The notes beneath the pieces were generated by a model that made no database searches, was not told where the DNA came from, and saw only the letters and a list, made by a program, of their open reading frames with translations. Positions 11,577 to 21,879 of a stretch of 64,000 nt of DNA are shown here, one piece after another. Within the stretch, counting starts at the first letter, position 1, and each line of letters begins with the position of its first letter. Made by a program: the position numbers and the translations under genes. Source of the stretch: Micropterix aruncella (taxonomy: Eukaryota > Arthropoda > Insecta > Lepidoptera > Micropterigidae); NCBI GenBank assembly GCA_944548615.1, contig OX155951.1, forward strand, positions 37,072,995 to 37,136,994. Reading direction: 5' to 3'.

Positions 11577-12082
11577 TACTAGTTTCGGCCGGATTCGAGT
11601 TACGAGTTTGAGGTCGCTTGCGCAGTCCACTCCCTTATGTAAGTAGTGATTCGGTATCTACAGACTCTATCGCGGACCACGACGTCTATTGCCCAAATAC
11701 AACTTGGGATCGGGTGATTCTTTCCAAGAGTGGCTGTCATAAGGTTATGAACCACCCCCGCTCTACAGGAAACAAAGACGTTTCCAGACTCCTCCGTTTA
11801 TTTATCAGAATGCACAGTCGATCGGCTGACGCCGCATGGTGCGCAAACCGTCCAAGAGCGTCCGAAGCACGATTCCCATGGGAAGCTGGCCCGCAGGCAT
11901 AGAGTCCTATCAGGGCTCGCACTTCTACGTAGTGACTACAGGATGGATGCTGACCCGTTAGTTAAGCCGACCCACATGGATTATCTCTCTGCTCGGGAGC
12001 TAATGGTTCCAGTGCAGTTGGGCCATTATGACGCATGTGTTAGGGTAGGCCCAACCCACGAGTCCGCACCCATCCGGTAGCC
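11577..12082 (-). repeat. R-A interspersed repeat, copy 1
   Basis: Reverse complement of the 5' half of R-A: contains GCACAGTCGATCGGCTGACG, GGTGCGCAAACCGTCCA and CAGGGCTCGCACTTC, matching the plus-strand copies at 22.9-23.2 kb and 36.3 kb. GC-rich relative to its surroundings. No continuous reading frame is shared between copies, so the ORFs here are treated as chance. Confidence 0.6.
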
Positions 12083-12185
12083 TCCACAGCTTATTTCCAC
12101 ATGGCAATATCTTGCAACTAACCTATTCATACAGTGCAGTAGTACATACGCGCGTGTGGAAATAAAGATTATTAAACCAATAACA
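12083..12185 (+). repeat. LINE 3' UTR fragment
   Basis: Plus-strand counterpart of 10061-10215: CATGGCAATATCTTGCAACTAACCTATTC, then TGTGGAAATAAAGATTATTA with an AATAAA signal. The coding region is absent. Confidence 0.55.
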
Positions 12186-12329
12186 TATTCTGTGTAAAAT
12201 ACAAACTACTTTATTTAAAACTAAGAATGCACGAGTAGAGGAAATTGGGAGACCAAGGGGAAAAACTGGGTACTTCCAAGAAAAGTTATATTTTTGAGGA
12301 GTCTCGAATAATTAGAAGAAGAAGAAGAA

Positions 12330-12500
12330 ACTAAACAAGACGAGTTTTGTCTATTTGCTTGGAGATCGTTCCAGAGTACTGCTTCATGGATACAGAAGAG
12401 TTCCTTATCATAATCAGTATTATGATAAGGAATTTTGATTAAATTTTCAGAGGCTGACCGGAGTAAAAGGCCATTGGAACTTTATGGTTCGAAAAGCTCT
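12330..12500 (-). pseudogene. LINE C-terminal remnant
   Basis: The minus strand reads ENLIKIPYHNTDYDKELFCI followed by HEAVLWNDLQANRQ. This fits the conserved C-terminal pattern of CR1/Jockey-type LINE proteins (IP..nT..y..sF...a..lWN.Lp). The frame is broken upstream. A perfect hairpin lies inside (12401-12432). Confidence 0.5.
12401..12432. repeat. 14-bp perfect hairpin
   Basis: TTCCTTATCATAAT at 12401-12414, loop CAGT, then the exact reverse complement at 12419-12432. It sits within the coding remnant of a LINE, so it probably arose by local inverted duplication. Confidence 0.7.
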
Positions 12501-13097
12501 TGGAGATAGGATGGTGTTGATTGGGAGAGTACACATTAAAGAGATCAAGTATAGGAACATTTTTCCTTTGGTGTACCGGCATGTGTGTTTACTCCAATAT
12601 CAAATATTCGCCATATAAAATGTGTATTTCTTAATCTGTTAATCCGATCGCGATTTTATCACAGATCACTTCTAAAACGGCACTATATAAACTCTAAACT
12701 ATCCAACGGATGAAACAGAGTGTAGCTTAATTTCTAATGATGTTCCTAGTCTGATGCCTTTCCATTGCACAATGACCAACGATAAAGAGTATTCACAGCG
12801 GCAGATAAATTGATTATCGGCCGCGTGCACTTCCCCAAGTGCACATCGATCATTCTTTCCTATTTCACTTTCATCGCATTGAACATTATTACCCAACGCT
12901 AATGGACGAAATTCAATTGAGCCGAACCGACAAGGCGAGCAATGCCCGAATGAAGAGAAATTTTAATAATGCCACCATTACGAAATGACTGTCTTAGTCG
13001 GGTATTTACTGATTAGCCTCCACGAATTTAAAAGTATGTAGAATTAAACTATAAGTAATAGTAAAATCTAATATGAGAGTCATCCTTTTTAATTTTT
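12501..13097. other. Intergenic, no gene seen
   Basis: No supported gene. The 65-codon minus ORF at 12699-12896 has no recognisable domain. Confidence 0.35.
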
Positions 13098-13870
13098 TTT
13101 TTAAATAAAAACGTGTTAACACAATGTAAAAAGAACTATAACTTGTTGTTTAAGCGATTCGATATATCACCTATACATGAAAAAATTACATACTTACTAG
13201 CAATGGAGCATTTTAGAAATTCAGAATTTAAAATACCAATACAGTACAATAGGAATGTTAAAGAAAAAGTCCGTAAAAGATTTAAAGAACCAAGAGCGAA
13301 CAACTACTATGGTGAAAGGACGTTAAAGTACCTCATTCCAAGAATCATTAATACTATTGTATCCGGGGAAGACTGTGTAAGCGTGAGCAAACAGATTGTT
13401 AAAAAGAGATTAAAAAGCTACCTGTTGGACGTTTATAGTGACATTAGTGGTCATAATTAAATGTGTTATACGTTTCTATAATTTAGGCTTGTAGTAATAC
13501 TGGCCTAATTTAAGCATGTAGTAAGACCAGTAGTAATACTGATGTACATTGTTTTTTTATATTATTAAGTGTAAGACTAGAAAAATAAGAGTTTGTCTCG
13601 CCAACAAACTGTACCTATACCATTATAAATAGGATAGAAAACGAATTTACCGCGTGAAATTTGTAGGACCCGACGTTTCGGTCGACGTAACGTCACCGAA
13701 ACGTCGGGTCCTACAAATTTCACGCGGTAAATTCGTTTTCTATCCTATTTATAATGTCAAACAATCGCGACAGTCTTCAATTTTATAAACTGTATACCAG
13801 TTTGGCGAGATTGTAATATTAAAAAAAATGTATCTTTTTCTTTGAATAAATTAAAAAAAAAAAAAAAGAC
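13098..13870 (+). pseudogene. 5'-truncated LINE with poly(A) tail
   Basis: An open frame ending at 13460 carries, near its C-terminus, YYGERTLKYLIPRIINTI and KKRLKSYLL, the typical C-terminal block of CR1/Jockey-type LINE proteins (YG..s..Y.iP.ilN ... iK.yLl). It has no ATG and is cut off upstream by a stop, as expected for a 5' truncation. A 3' UTR follows with an inverted motif CTCGCCAA...TTGGCGAG, then AATAAATT and a run of about 15 A ending near 13868. An inverted Penelope-like repeat is inserted in the 3' UTR. Confidence 0.6.
13613..13790. mobile_element. Penelope-like inverted terminal pair (perfect 61-bp arms)
   Basis: Arms at 13622-13682 and 13695-13755 are exact reverse complements around a 12-bp spacer. 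The arm sequence (GGATAGAAAACGAATTTACC, then CCCGACGTTTCGG) equals the terminus of the Penelope-like element at 19262-19380. The insertion lies in a LINE 3' UTR, and AAACTGTA...ACC occurs on both sides (about 13606-13612 and 13787-13798), consistent with a target duplication of roughly 10-12 bp. Non-coding. Confidence 0.65.
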
Positions 13871-13924
13871 AACGTTACTATGGTATTTCCAAGAATGTCG
13901 AATGTCGAACATTGATTATATATG

Positions 13925-14530
13925 GTATAAAATTGCTCAATCCCATAGTACGATTTGGCAACCCTTTTGAAACGGCAAAATGAAGGTGGCGCTGAGAGCA
14001 CTCTCCGGCTAACTAACAAAAATTGATTATTTATAGTTTCTTATTAAATACTGGAACTGATTGAATATAAAATCCTAATAATTTAACCAATGATAACAAT
14101 TCATTATTCAATTATTAGTGCCATCTATCGCATTAAACATTCAATTATTAGTGCCATCTATCGCATTTTTTAATATAAGCTAATTACATCACAGAAATAG
14201 CACGGAGATATAGAATCCCATCTATTATGCGTCTATGTGAACATTAATGTGCGTTATTATTACATATTAAAACCTGTACACAAATTTAAAAAATTACATC
14301 TTTATGTAAAGAATATTCAAATAATAAGAGCTAATATTGAAAAAAATCATTACTTATTATATTATTACGAGTATTTTATTTCGAGATAGGATACCGTATG
14401 TCGTGTTTAAAACGCCATCTATAATTCGCCGCTATGCTGTCATACCACGAACGCCACCATATTGAACATAAGAGAAGGTTAATCAATATTTGGAACTATG
14501 TCTGTCATATACACGTTGCGTTTCGTAGTA
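13925..14530 (-). mobile_element. R-F MITE-like element, copy c
   Basis: Begins with ATTGCTCAATCCCATAGTAC and GATTTGGCAACC at 13932 and follows the R-F order in reverse up to AACATAAGAGAAGGTTAATC. A 39-bp segment containing TAGTGCCATCTATCGCATT is duplicated at about 14110 and 14150. The far terminus is lost at the junction with R-A. Confidence 0.6.
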
Positions 14531-15845
14531 AAATCCTAGCTGCTAACTAATTGCTGGAGGAGTCTGGAGACTATGGAAATATACTGTCTCCTAAGCAGCG
14601 GTGGTGGATGTTGATCTGTTGTCATGCCACTCTTGAAATGACCTTGGGCCACTCGATCCCTTGTGGCACTACGGGTAAAGGATGCCCAGATCCGCGATAA
14701 ATTCAAACTGAATTACCGCTGTAATACAACAGGTAGAGGCCGCATAATCGTCTTTGGATCTGTAACCTAACGGGAGGATGGAGGTATCCTGAAGGTCAAC
14801 TCCAGACGGAGATATCCTACCAAAACTGGTAGCGAGGCTGCCCGCTGGTTTGCCGTAAGGCGTTGGCCTCTAACGAGCTTGTTGGCGGAGCTAGACAGTA
14901 GATTGTCTTGTCTCGAAGTTTTTTACGTTCATCACACGGATGAAAAATCAATAAAATATCGTGGTGACAAGTTCGCCCGTTGTGGTCGACACTGCCCTAC
15001 TGTGTACGACTGCATCGGTTCAACTCACGATTCAACTCCTAACAGAAGCCTGCTCGTGTGGAAGGTTACCCCATGTAAGACTCTCGCGTCTCAGACCTCA
15101 CGGCTGGTGGATTGGTTTCCCCAGGGGGATTGCCTCCCGGCGCTACTGGACGGTTTGCGCACCGTTCGGCGACGCCAATCGGTTGTGCACTCTGACTAAT
15201 TGCTGAAGGTGCCTGGAGACTATGGAAATATACTGTCTCTTAAGCAGCGAGGGTGGATGTTGATATGTAGTCAGGCCATTCTTGAAACGACCTATCGGCC
15301 ACCCGATCCCGAGTGATATGACAGGCAAAGGACGCCGAGGTCAGCAGTAAATTCTTATGGAATTACCGCTGAAATAACACAGCTAGAGGCCGCGTAAGAC
15401 ACTTCGGTCCCGCAACCAGTCGGGAAGAGGAGGTATCCTGATGGTTAATTCCAGTCGGAGATATCATTCCAAAACTGGTAGACAGGGGGTGAGGCTGCCC
15501 GCTGGGTACCTTTCCCGGTGCCTAAACGTAAGGCGTTGGCCTCTGTCGGACATGTTGGCTTAGCTAGACGGTGGATTTGTATTGTCTCTGAGTCATCTAC
15601 GCTCACCTCACGGGAGATTGTATTGTTGAAACTTCCTGAGGTGATGGGTTCGCCCGTTGTATTCGACAACTTTAACTCTGTATACGACTACAGGTTACAG
15701 CCACAGGCAGAGATCGCAGCGGCCCTTCCAGGTTGCGTCCCTCTTCGAGAAGCCTACCGGATGGGAACTGAACCGCGAGCTTAACCGACCTTACAAAACA
15801 CAGACAGGCCACCAGGCCCAAGCTGCACGAAATCATTAGAAACCC
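14531..15845 (+). repeat. R-A, two units head to tail
   Basis: A partial unit (14540-14996) runs into a second unit (14997-15670), each closing with the TTCGCCCGTTGT hairpin segment and GTCGACA/TTCGACA. After the second unit, 15690-15835 is related to 23655-23770. Both share a frame containing ELNREL and a nearby stop. GC-rich compared with flanks. ORFs here (for example 14879-15199) do not match a known domain. Confidence 0.6.
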
Positions 15846-16373
15846 TTCAGCAAGAATAAGGCCACAAGGGGGTAGAAAGGATGGATTAAGAAGGTAAAGC
15901 TGAAAACATACGTTACCGGATCAAACGGCCATTCTAACATTGATCAACCTGTCTTGATTCATGATCGGTACAGCACATCATTTCGAGACAGCTTTTTAGG
16001 CAAGAGAATGGTTATTATCGTAAACACAGAGCATTCATCTATAAAGTAGACGATTTTATGACACGACATGCTTTATAGTACGAAGGAAAGGTAATTAAGA
16101 GTCTATTTGAGAAATGTTGGCCATTATCCAAAGTGAAATTTTACATTATGAAGACTAGAGTGCCCGATAAAGTCATTTTCACTCATATATTATCGAGTTT
16201 ACTTTAGTTTTTAACTGTTTGAATTACAGTAAACATCTGTTGTTCATTTTTAATAGTACATCTTTCAATCATTCTTAATAGTTCAAGAGGAGTGGCAATG
16301 GAATTCGTGTATAACAAACAAGATAAAACGAATTTGCAACGTGAAGTTAAATAGACTATCTATCATAGGCAAT
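15846..16373. other. Intergenic, no gene seen
   Basis: No supported ORF or repeat recognised. Confidence 0.35.
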
Positions 16374-16470
16374 GGAGGTTGCATCGCCGAAACGTCGGGT
16401 GCTACAAACTTCACGCGGTAAATCCGTCTTATCTTGTTTATAATGACAAACAACCGCGATAGTCTTCGCT
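16374..16470 (-). repeat. Penelope-like terminal fragment
   Basis: Contains GCCGAAACGTCGGGTGCTAC, CACGCGGTAAATCCG and TTTATAATGACAAACAACCG, a diverged single arm of the terminus seen at 13.6, 19.3 and 37.2 kb. Confidence 0.6.
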
Positions 16471-16737
16471 TTCATAAAATTAGTATTATATACATATTTA
16501 TATAACATAACCCTTAAAAGCGTCTGCCTGTCTGTCTGTTTGATCGCGCTGAACTCTAGAACCACTGGTTGGATTTCAATGCGGTTTTAACTGTAAGAGC
16601 GGCTTTGGAGGAAGGTCTCTGAGCAAAAAACAGCAAATATAGTAAAATGAAAAAATATCTAAACATCCACTGGATAATCAATGAATTTATTTGAATATTG
16701 CTAATGTTAGGAAAAATATAACTCACTTAATAAGTTA
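16471..16737. other. AT-rich spacer
   Basis: No gene. Contains a short SINE-like phrase (CGCGCTGAACTCTAGAACCA) near 16544. Confidence 0.3.
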
Positions 16738-18020
16738 ATAATAATACTAATAATAATAATAAAATAATAATAAAACGCTTTATTCATAAGAAAAGGCGAG
16801 CTTATTGCCTGCATGCAATATTTTAGAGCTAACCTATACTATTGTATAAACATTATTTTAAAGTAGATGCTAACTTAAGCTATATAAAGAGTATGACAAA
16901 TACATTGAAAAAAAGAGAAAGGAAAAAGTATGTATTTAACTCTTTGTGGGCACAGAAAATGCCACACCAAAATAAACTGACACCTATAAGGACGCAAATG
17001 TTTGAAAAAGAGAAGAATGGAAAGGGAAAGGGTATTTATGTGGAAGATTTCAAATGTTCTCTAAGTCTGTTTTAAAACATGTTATGCTAGGTGCGCAGTT
17101 CTCACATTTTTCGGCAAAGCATTCCAAAGACGGGTTCTATGCACGGTGAAAGGGAATGAGAAGAAGTCAGTGCTGTGGCCAAGGATAGAGAGTAGCAAGT
17201 TATCTTTGAACTCAGAGAGAGTCCTTGACCTGATAGTGCAGTAAATCTTCCGGTCAGATAATTAGGAGTGACGCCCTTAAAGAGTTTGAAAAGCATGCAA
17301 AGAACTCTCATGTCTCTTTTCTCCCGGGTCGACATCCAGCGAAGCTTCTCTCTGAACTCCGTGATGTGGTCAAATTTTCTGAGGCCATGGATATAACGAA
17401 TGCAAACATTTTGGAGATGCTCAACTTTGGTGGATAACTCCTCTGTGAGGTCAAGAAATAAGACATCTCCATAATCCATATAGGGAAGGAGAGCAGACTG
17501 ACAAATTGTAATCATGCTCTCCTCCGCGGGGATATTTTTCAGCCTATTCAGCGAATGAAATCGGTCGAAGAGTTTGCTCTGCATTACTCAAATATGTGGC
17601 CGCCAAGAGAGGTTTTCGTACATATGGACACCGAGGTTTATAACCTCGAAACTGAAAGGGACCTCATCCGCAACGATGCAGATCTTTGGGACTTCATTTA
17701 TATTAATCATCGAGGTAAAATACCTGCTACTGATGATAATCACCTGCGTTTTGGAAGGATTTAAGAGCAGTCCATGTGCTTTAGACCACTTGTGAATATA
17801 TCATCGATATATCTTTATTTACATAAGCAATTGTTCTATCAATATCTTCCGGGCAAAAGTGACAGTATATTTGGACATTATCGGCATATAGGTGGTATGA
17901 TATGAGTTAATGAATACAAAAAAAAAGGGGAGCGGGTATAAAATCTTACCTTGGGGAACGCCAGCGACTAGTGGTAGAAAATCAGACGCCTGATCTTTAT
18001 TCCTGTTAACCAATAACTTT
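16738..18020 (-). pseudogene. LINE reverse transcriptase remnant with 3' end
   Basis: Read on the minus strand. At 17819-18013 the frame has AGVPQGKILYPLPFFFVFIN, matching the GVPQGSxLGPLLFxxYIN motif of non-LTR reverse transcriptases. The catalytic YADD block is missing at a deletion near 17800. From about 17793 the frame resumes with NPSKTQVIIIS, then NLGVHMYENLSW, a stop near 17587, and a 160-codon segment (17102-17584) with RFHSLNRLKN, PYMDYGDVLF and LQNVCIRYIHGLRK, typical of the post-RT region of Jockey/CR1-type elements. The 3' UTR follows (AAGGCGAGCTTATTGCC, AATAAAGCG) and ends in a (TTA)n tail at about 16738-16775. Inactive: deletion, stop codons and 5' truncation. Confidence 0.75.
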
Positions 18021-18959
18021 GTTCGTATTCCTTAATTCATTTATTTTTACAATTACTTTACTACTTTATTTCATTTTTACAGCCGCTGAACATTTACCTT
18101 CAAACAATATCCGCCTCGACTGGGTGAGATTGACATTTTATCTTCTCCCCGTAATAATCAGATTAAAAAAAAATCACGCGGACATTCGCGTATGACTTCT
18201 TCGACTATGCCACATTTTATTAAGAACTGACGATGATAACTAATTAACGGTGATAGACGTGATACCAATAGGTTCCCTTTGTACGCTTTGGTACGGAACC
18301 TTAAAAATCACTCTAAATTTGTCTTGTATGATAACCATGGTAACCAAACAAAATCAAATCTATAATATATATTATAGATTTCATAGATTTGTTTCCCGAA
18401 TATTCGGGAAACAAAAGTTCGACAATACTGTAACCGGCATTGAACAAAAAAATCCATTAAATATTCATTTCGACCTGTACTAAACTCGAAATAATCCATT
18501 CGATAAATTTTCATTGTCCGCGGACGCATCATTAATTGACTAAATCCGACCGTTAAAAGAGACACCCTATGCCTTAGAGACTAACGCCCAAATTTATAGT
18601 CGAGTATTGGTCAATACTTCAGTAGTGGCAGATATTTGAGACATAACCGTACCAGTTTTCGTTTTAGATGGCGAGTCCAAGATGGCGGGTGACACGTTAG
18701 TAGTAGGTTTGTGCTAAGTAGCGGACCACCTCTATTTGAGTATTACTTCGAAACGCCGGACGCCATTTTCGCTCGTTGTGCGTTGTTGTGTTTCGGCTTT
18801 CTTGTGAATTTCGACGTTGTTTCACTTCATTAAAACCAATTGGATCATTTTTAAATTATTTATTTAATTTTCATTATAAAGCAATTTAAAAAAAATGCAA
18901 TTAAAACATCAATTAAAATATTAAACGCAAGAAATTAAACTAATATAAGATGATATTTA
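18021..18959. other. Intergenic, promoter-like patch
   Basis: No ORF of note. AATCTATAATATATATTATAGATT near 18356 is an almost perfect palindrome and ATATTCGGGAAAC / GTTTCCCGAATAT lie near 18395. At 18670-18830 a GC-richer patch has CCAAGATGGCGGG, a match to the YY1/Pho core, followed by GCCATTTTCGCTCGTTGTGC. This could be a promoter or the 5' end of a retroelement; no downstream ORF supports a gene. Confidence 0.3.
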
Positions 18960-19261
18960 TTGTCCAATATCGCCTAACTAAGCAAAGCTTGTGCTTAGGC
19001 GGACATTTTATGAACACAGTGTACATTAATTTGTATATAACTTATAAAAAACAAAATCACAAATAAATAAAGTAAATTTAAAAAATAAGGAATGCTTAAA
19101 TGACCTAAAACATGATACTTATTAAATAATCAGTTTAAAATAATCATAATCAAATAATTATAATAATATGTACATTAAATAAAACATAAATTTAACCAGA
19201 TATAAAATAGAACTAAAAACAATAAATAAATACAATAATCATCATAGTCTGAAATCAAAGA
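18960..19261. repeat. R-E-like fragment
   Basis: TGCTTAGGCGGACATTTTATG near 18988 parallels CCTAGGGCGGACATTTAG near 1070, followed by AT-rich sequence. Weak match. Confidence 0.35.
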
Positions 19262-20020
19262 TTATAGCGGTTGTTTGACGTTATAAATAGAATAGAAAAC
19301 GAATTTACCGCGTGAAATATGTAGCATCCGAAGTTTCGGTGACGTTGCAGCCGCCGTTGTCCAGGGTAGACCGTCAATCCGTTGTTTTGCGGGTAGGCCG
19401 CACACCGCAGTGCCGCCACTGCGTAGGTTATAACGGTGGTGGGGGGCCGGGCTCGGAGCGCGCAAATATTGAAATTCCGTCTTGCACACAACACTCACTG
19501 TATCCTGTCTTACGTCCTTGCGTTCGGCGTTCGGCGGCGGGAACATTTTAAGAAGAGGGTTCCACGTAGAAGAGAGTTTGTAACCGTCGTCTCTATTGAA
19601 GTTCGGGGTTCTTCTTATTTCAATGGCTTCCCGGATCATGCGAGGAAAGTAGAATTGTTCCTTGGATAGCACAATGGGATTTTGAAACTGCAAAGTGGTT
19701 ACTTCCGCTATCCAATATATGTTCGCATGTCGCCGATTTTTATCGCTGAACGATTTTAACAGCTTTGATGTGTTCTGTCAGTCGCGTGGCTATGGGCCGT
19801 TTCGTTTGTCCAACGTAGGCTAGACGTTGGACAAACAAAGTCCATTATATTGCGCGGCACATTAGGCCGATGCGTAATAGTTACCGAAAAATACGTACCG
19901 GCGTATTTGCAGGGACTTCATTTTTGTGACATGTATGGAGTAATGCTGACGCCACGCGTTCTATTGTTAAGCAGTCTGACCATTTGTTTCGATTTCTTTA
20001 TTGCATCGACTGTCTACTGA
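19262..20020 (-). pseudogene. Penelope-like element, GIY-YIG endonuclease end
   Basis: Penelope-like elements encode a reverse transcriptase followed by a GIY-YIG endonuclease. On the minus strand, 19755-19817 reads YVGQTKRPIATRLTEHIKAV, the core of a GIY-YIG domain. After a frameshift, 19262-19693 (143 codons) includes EAIEIRRTPNFNRDDGYKLS and TWNPLL, the usual C-terminal block of Penelope proteins. Upstream the frame to about 20020 is broken by stops. The 3' end carries the same GGATAGAAAACG/CCCGACGTTTCGG-type terminus (here AGAATAGAAAACG, CCGAAGTTTCGG) found at three other loci. The reverse transcriptase itself is not recognisable. A 13-bp hairpin (19804-19816/19824-19836) lies within the YVGQT codons. 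Confidence 0.7.
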
Positions 20021-21119
20021 TTAATTTTCAGCATTTCCAAAACTCTTGGGGGCTACACGTTTTCTATTACGCCAGCGCCAGGTGTCTCTGAACCTGGCCT
20101 GCCGACTCTACCCCGGCATTCTATGGTCAAAGTACTATCTGATCTGAAAGTATCAGCTTTTACAAACTCTTGCACTTTTTTTGTCGCTCCAACCATATCG
20201 TTGGTTACCGCCGACTATATCATCTCCAAGGCGCGAAGCCCAAAATTAATCCAATGATTACGAGAGATCAATTCTTGATTGCCTTCTAACTCTCATTACG
20301 AGATCGCTCCCGTTTTAGCCGGCTCGTGCCCAGTCGTCGCAACTCGTCAGCTGAGGTGAAAGTAGGTCAGCCGGTGTGCGGTTATCGTTTCTGCCGATAG
20401 AATCTCGTCTAAGTGCGCGGTCGGTTCGCACCAATTAGGCGAGATGATGCGACCAGAAGACGCAGCCGGCAGAAGATCAGCCGTCAGAAGCCGGTTATAC
20501 TCTTCCGCAACATCACTTCGTTAACAGGCTTTAGGATCGAAGGACCGAGCTGTTGCGATTGAGCAATGACGCGCTCATGTCGCGATAAAGGTTAAGTTGC
20601 GTTCAAACGACCTTAAAAAAGGTTAAATATATCGAAAAAGGTTAAACATACAAAGTATAAATATATTTTCGTAATGACTTCAGGATGTTATTAGACTATA
20701 ACGCTTTCGAAAAACTGTCGATTTCTAACTTAAAATAGTAATTAATTGCTGTGACGTCACATTAGGATCATAAAGAAGTCGATCATTAATTAATTACACT
20801 GCAATGCAGAAAAAAATGTTTTAATAGCTCTACAAAATGACGTCACAATGCCTTCGCAATTTGTTTTTGTGTTTTATATAATTTTGGCTTATTCTGTCAG
20901 ATTTCTAAAAGCGTATTTTTTCTTCTTCTATGAGTTACCGTAACATACTTAGGTAATCGCATATACCAAGGAAGTAAGCAACGACAAAATTATATTGATT
21001 GTGATATTCGTTTAATGCATCTTTTTTAACACGCCTTTTTATTAGGTCGACCTATATGTAACTAACTATGTAATGGAATCTAAGGTAACTAATTTAACCA
21101 TCTTCCAAGGATCGTAGCG
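20021..21119. other. Non-coding stretch
   Basis: 20021-20300 may be degraded Penelope sequence, since it is contiguous with the broken frame. 20280-20560 is GC-richer and unassigned. Two full TGACGTCA palindromes (CRE-type sites) lie at 20752-20759 and 20838-20845. No gene. Confidence 0.35.
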
Positions 21120-21485
21120 TCATGAAAATTGGCAGCTGTATGTAGTTCTGATGACAACACAATAATATGGTACTGTCGAACTGATCTGATGATGAAGTCG
21201 GAAGATATGCACTGGAACTTCATGATGCAACATCGTATCATAGCTGTGTTTGGACTTGTTAGAAAAGTCTTGGAATGAACTTTGACTACGATTAGGTTTC
21301 AAGGTCTGATGATGAAGCCGGAAGATAGGCACTGGCATTCCATGATGGAATATCGTATCCTACCCGTGCTTGGACTTGTTAGAAAGGTCTTGTAATGAAC
21401 TTTGGCCACGATTAAATTTCAAGGTCTGATGATGAAGCCGGAAGACAGGAACTGGCATTCCATGATGGAATATCGTATCACTTTT
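21120..21485 (+). repeat. 120-bp tandem repeat
   Basis: Three units begin with CTGATGATGAAG at about 21187, 21306 and 21426. Each continues with CCGGAAGA, a GGCACTGG block, CATGATGGAATATCGTATC and GGACTTGTTAGAAA. The second and third are the most alike. A related sequence occurs inverted at 25700-25980. Confidence 0.8.
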
Positions 21486-21879
21486 TGGTTTTTACGTGCA
21501 TTTATAAAGCGTGTTTTTAGTGTTCTTTTTAAACTCTCAATTTATTATGCATAGTCTTATAAATATTTTCCCGCACTTTCAATTTTCATTTTAAAAATAT
21601 GTTTTCGGAAACCACCCACAAAGCTGACTATCAACCTTCTCTTCTCTTCTTGTTCAGGCTTTGACACTCCAATGGTAGATATAGAGCTTTCCAGTAGCCA
21701 TCCATCTTGATTTGTTTTCAAATATTATCTGCAAGTAAGTACATATGTAAGTGCATTCTTTGACTTCCCGAGTGTGGTCTCTAATGTAATACGCACATTT
21801 GGCGAATATCCATGTTAAAAGAAATGAAAACTCCCTATTCCACTACATATTAAGTGTCACTATTGACTTTCACTCCCAC
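21486..21879. other. Spacer, no gene seen
   Basis: AT-rich sequence without supported ORFs or recognised repeats. Confidence 0.3.

Noticed and set aside
14879..15206. Two overlapping ORFs in R-A as a gene
   Set aside because: The frames are not conserved in other R-A copies and no domain is recognisable.
21180..21450. Hammerhead ribozyme (CTGATGA present)
   Set aside because: The following core GAAA and NUH elements are not in the required positions; copies have GGAAGA instead.
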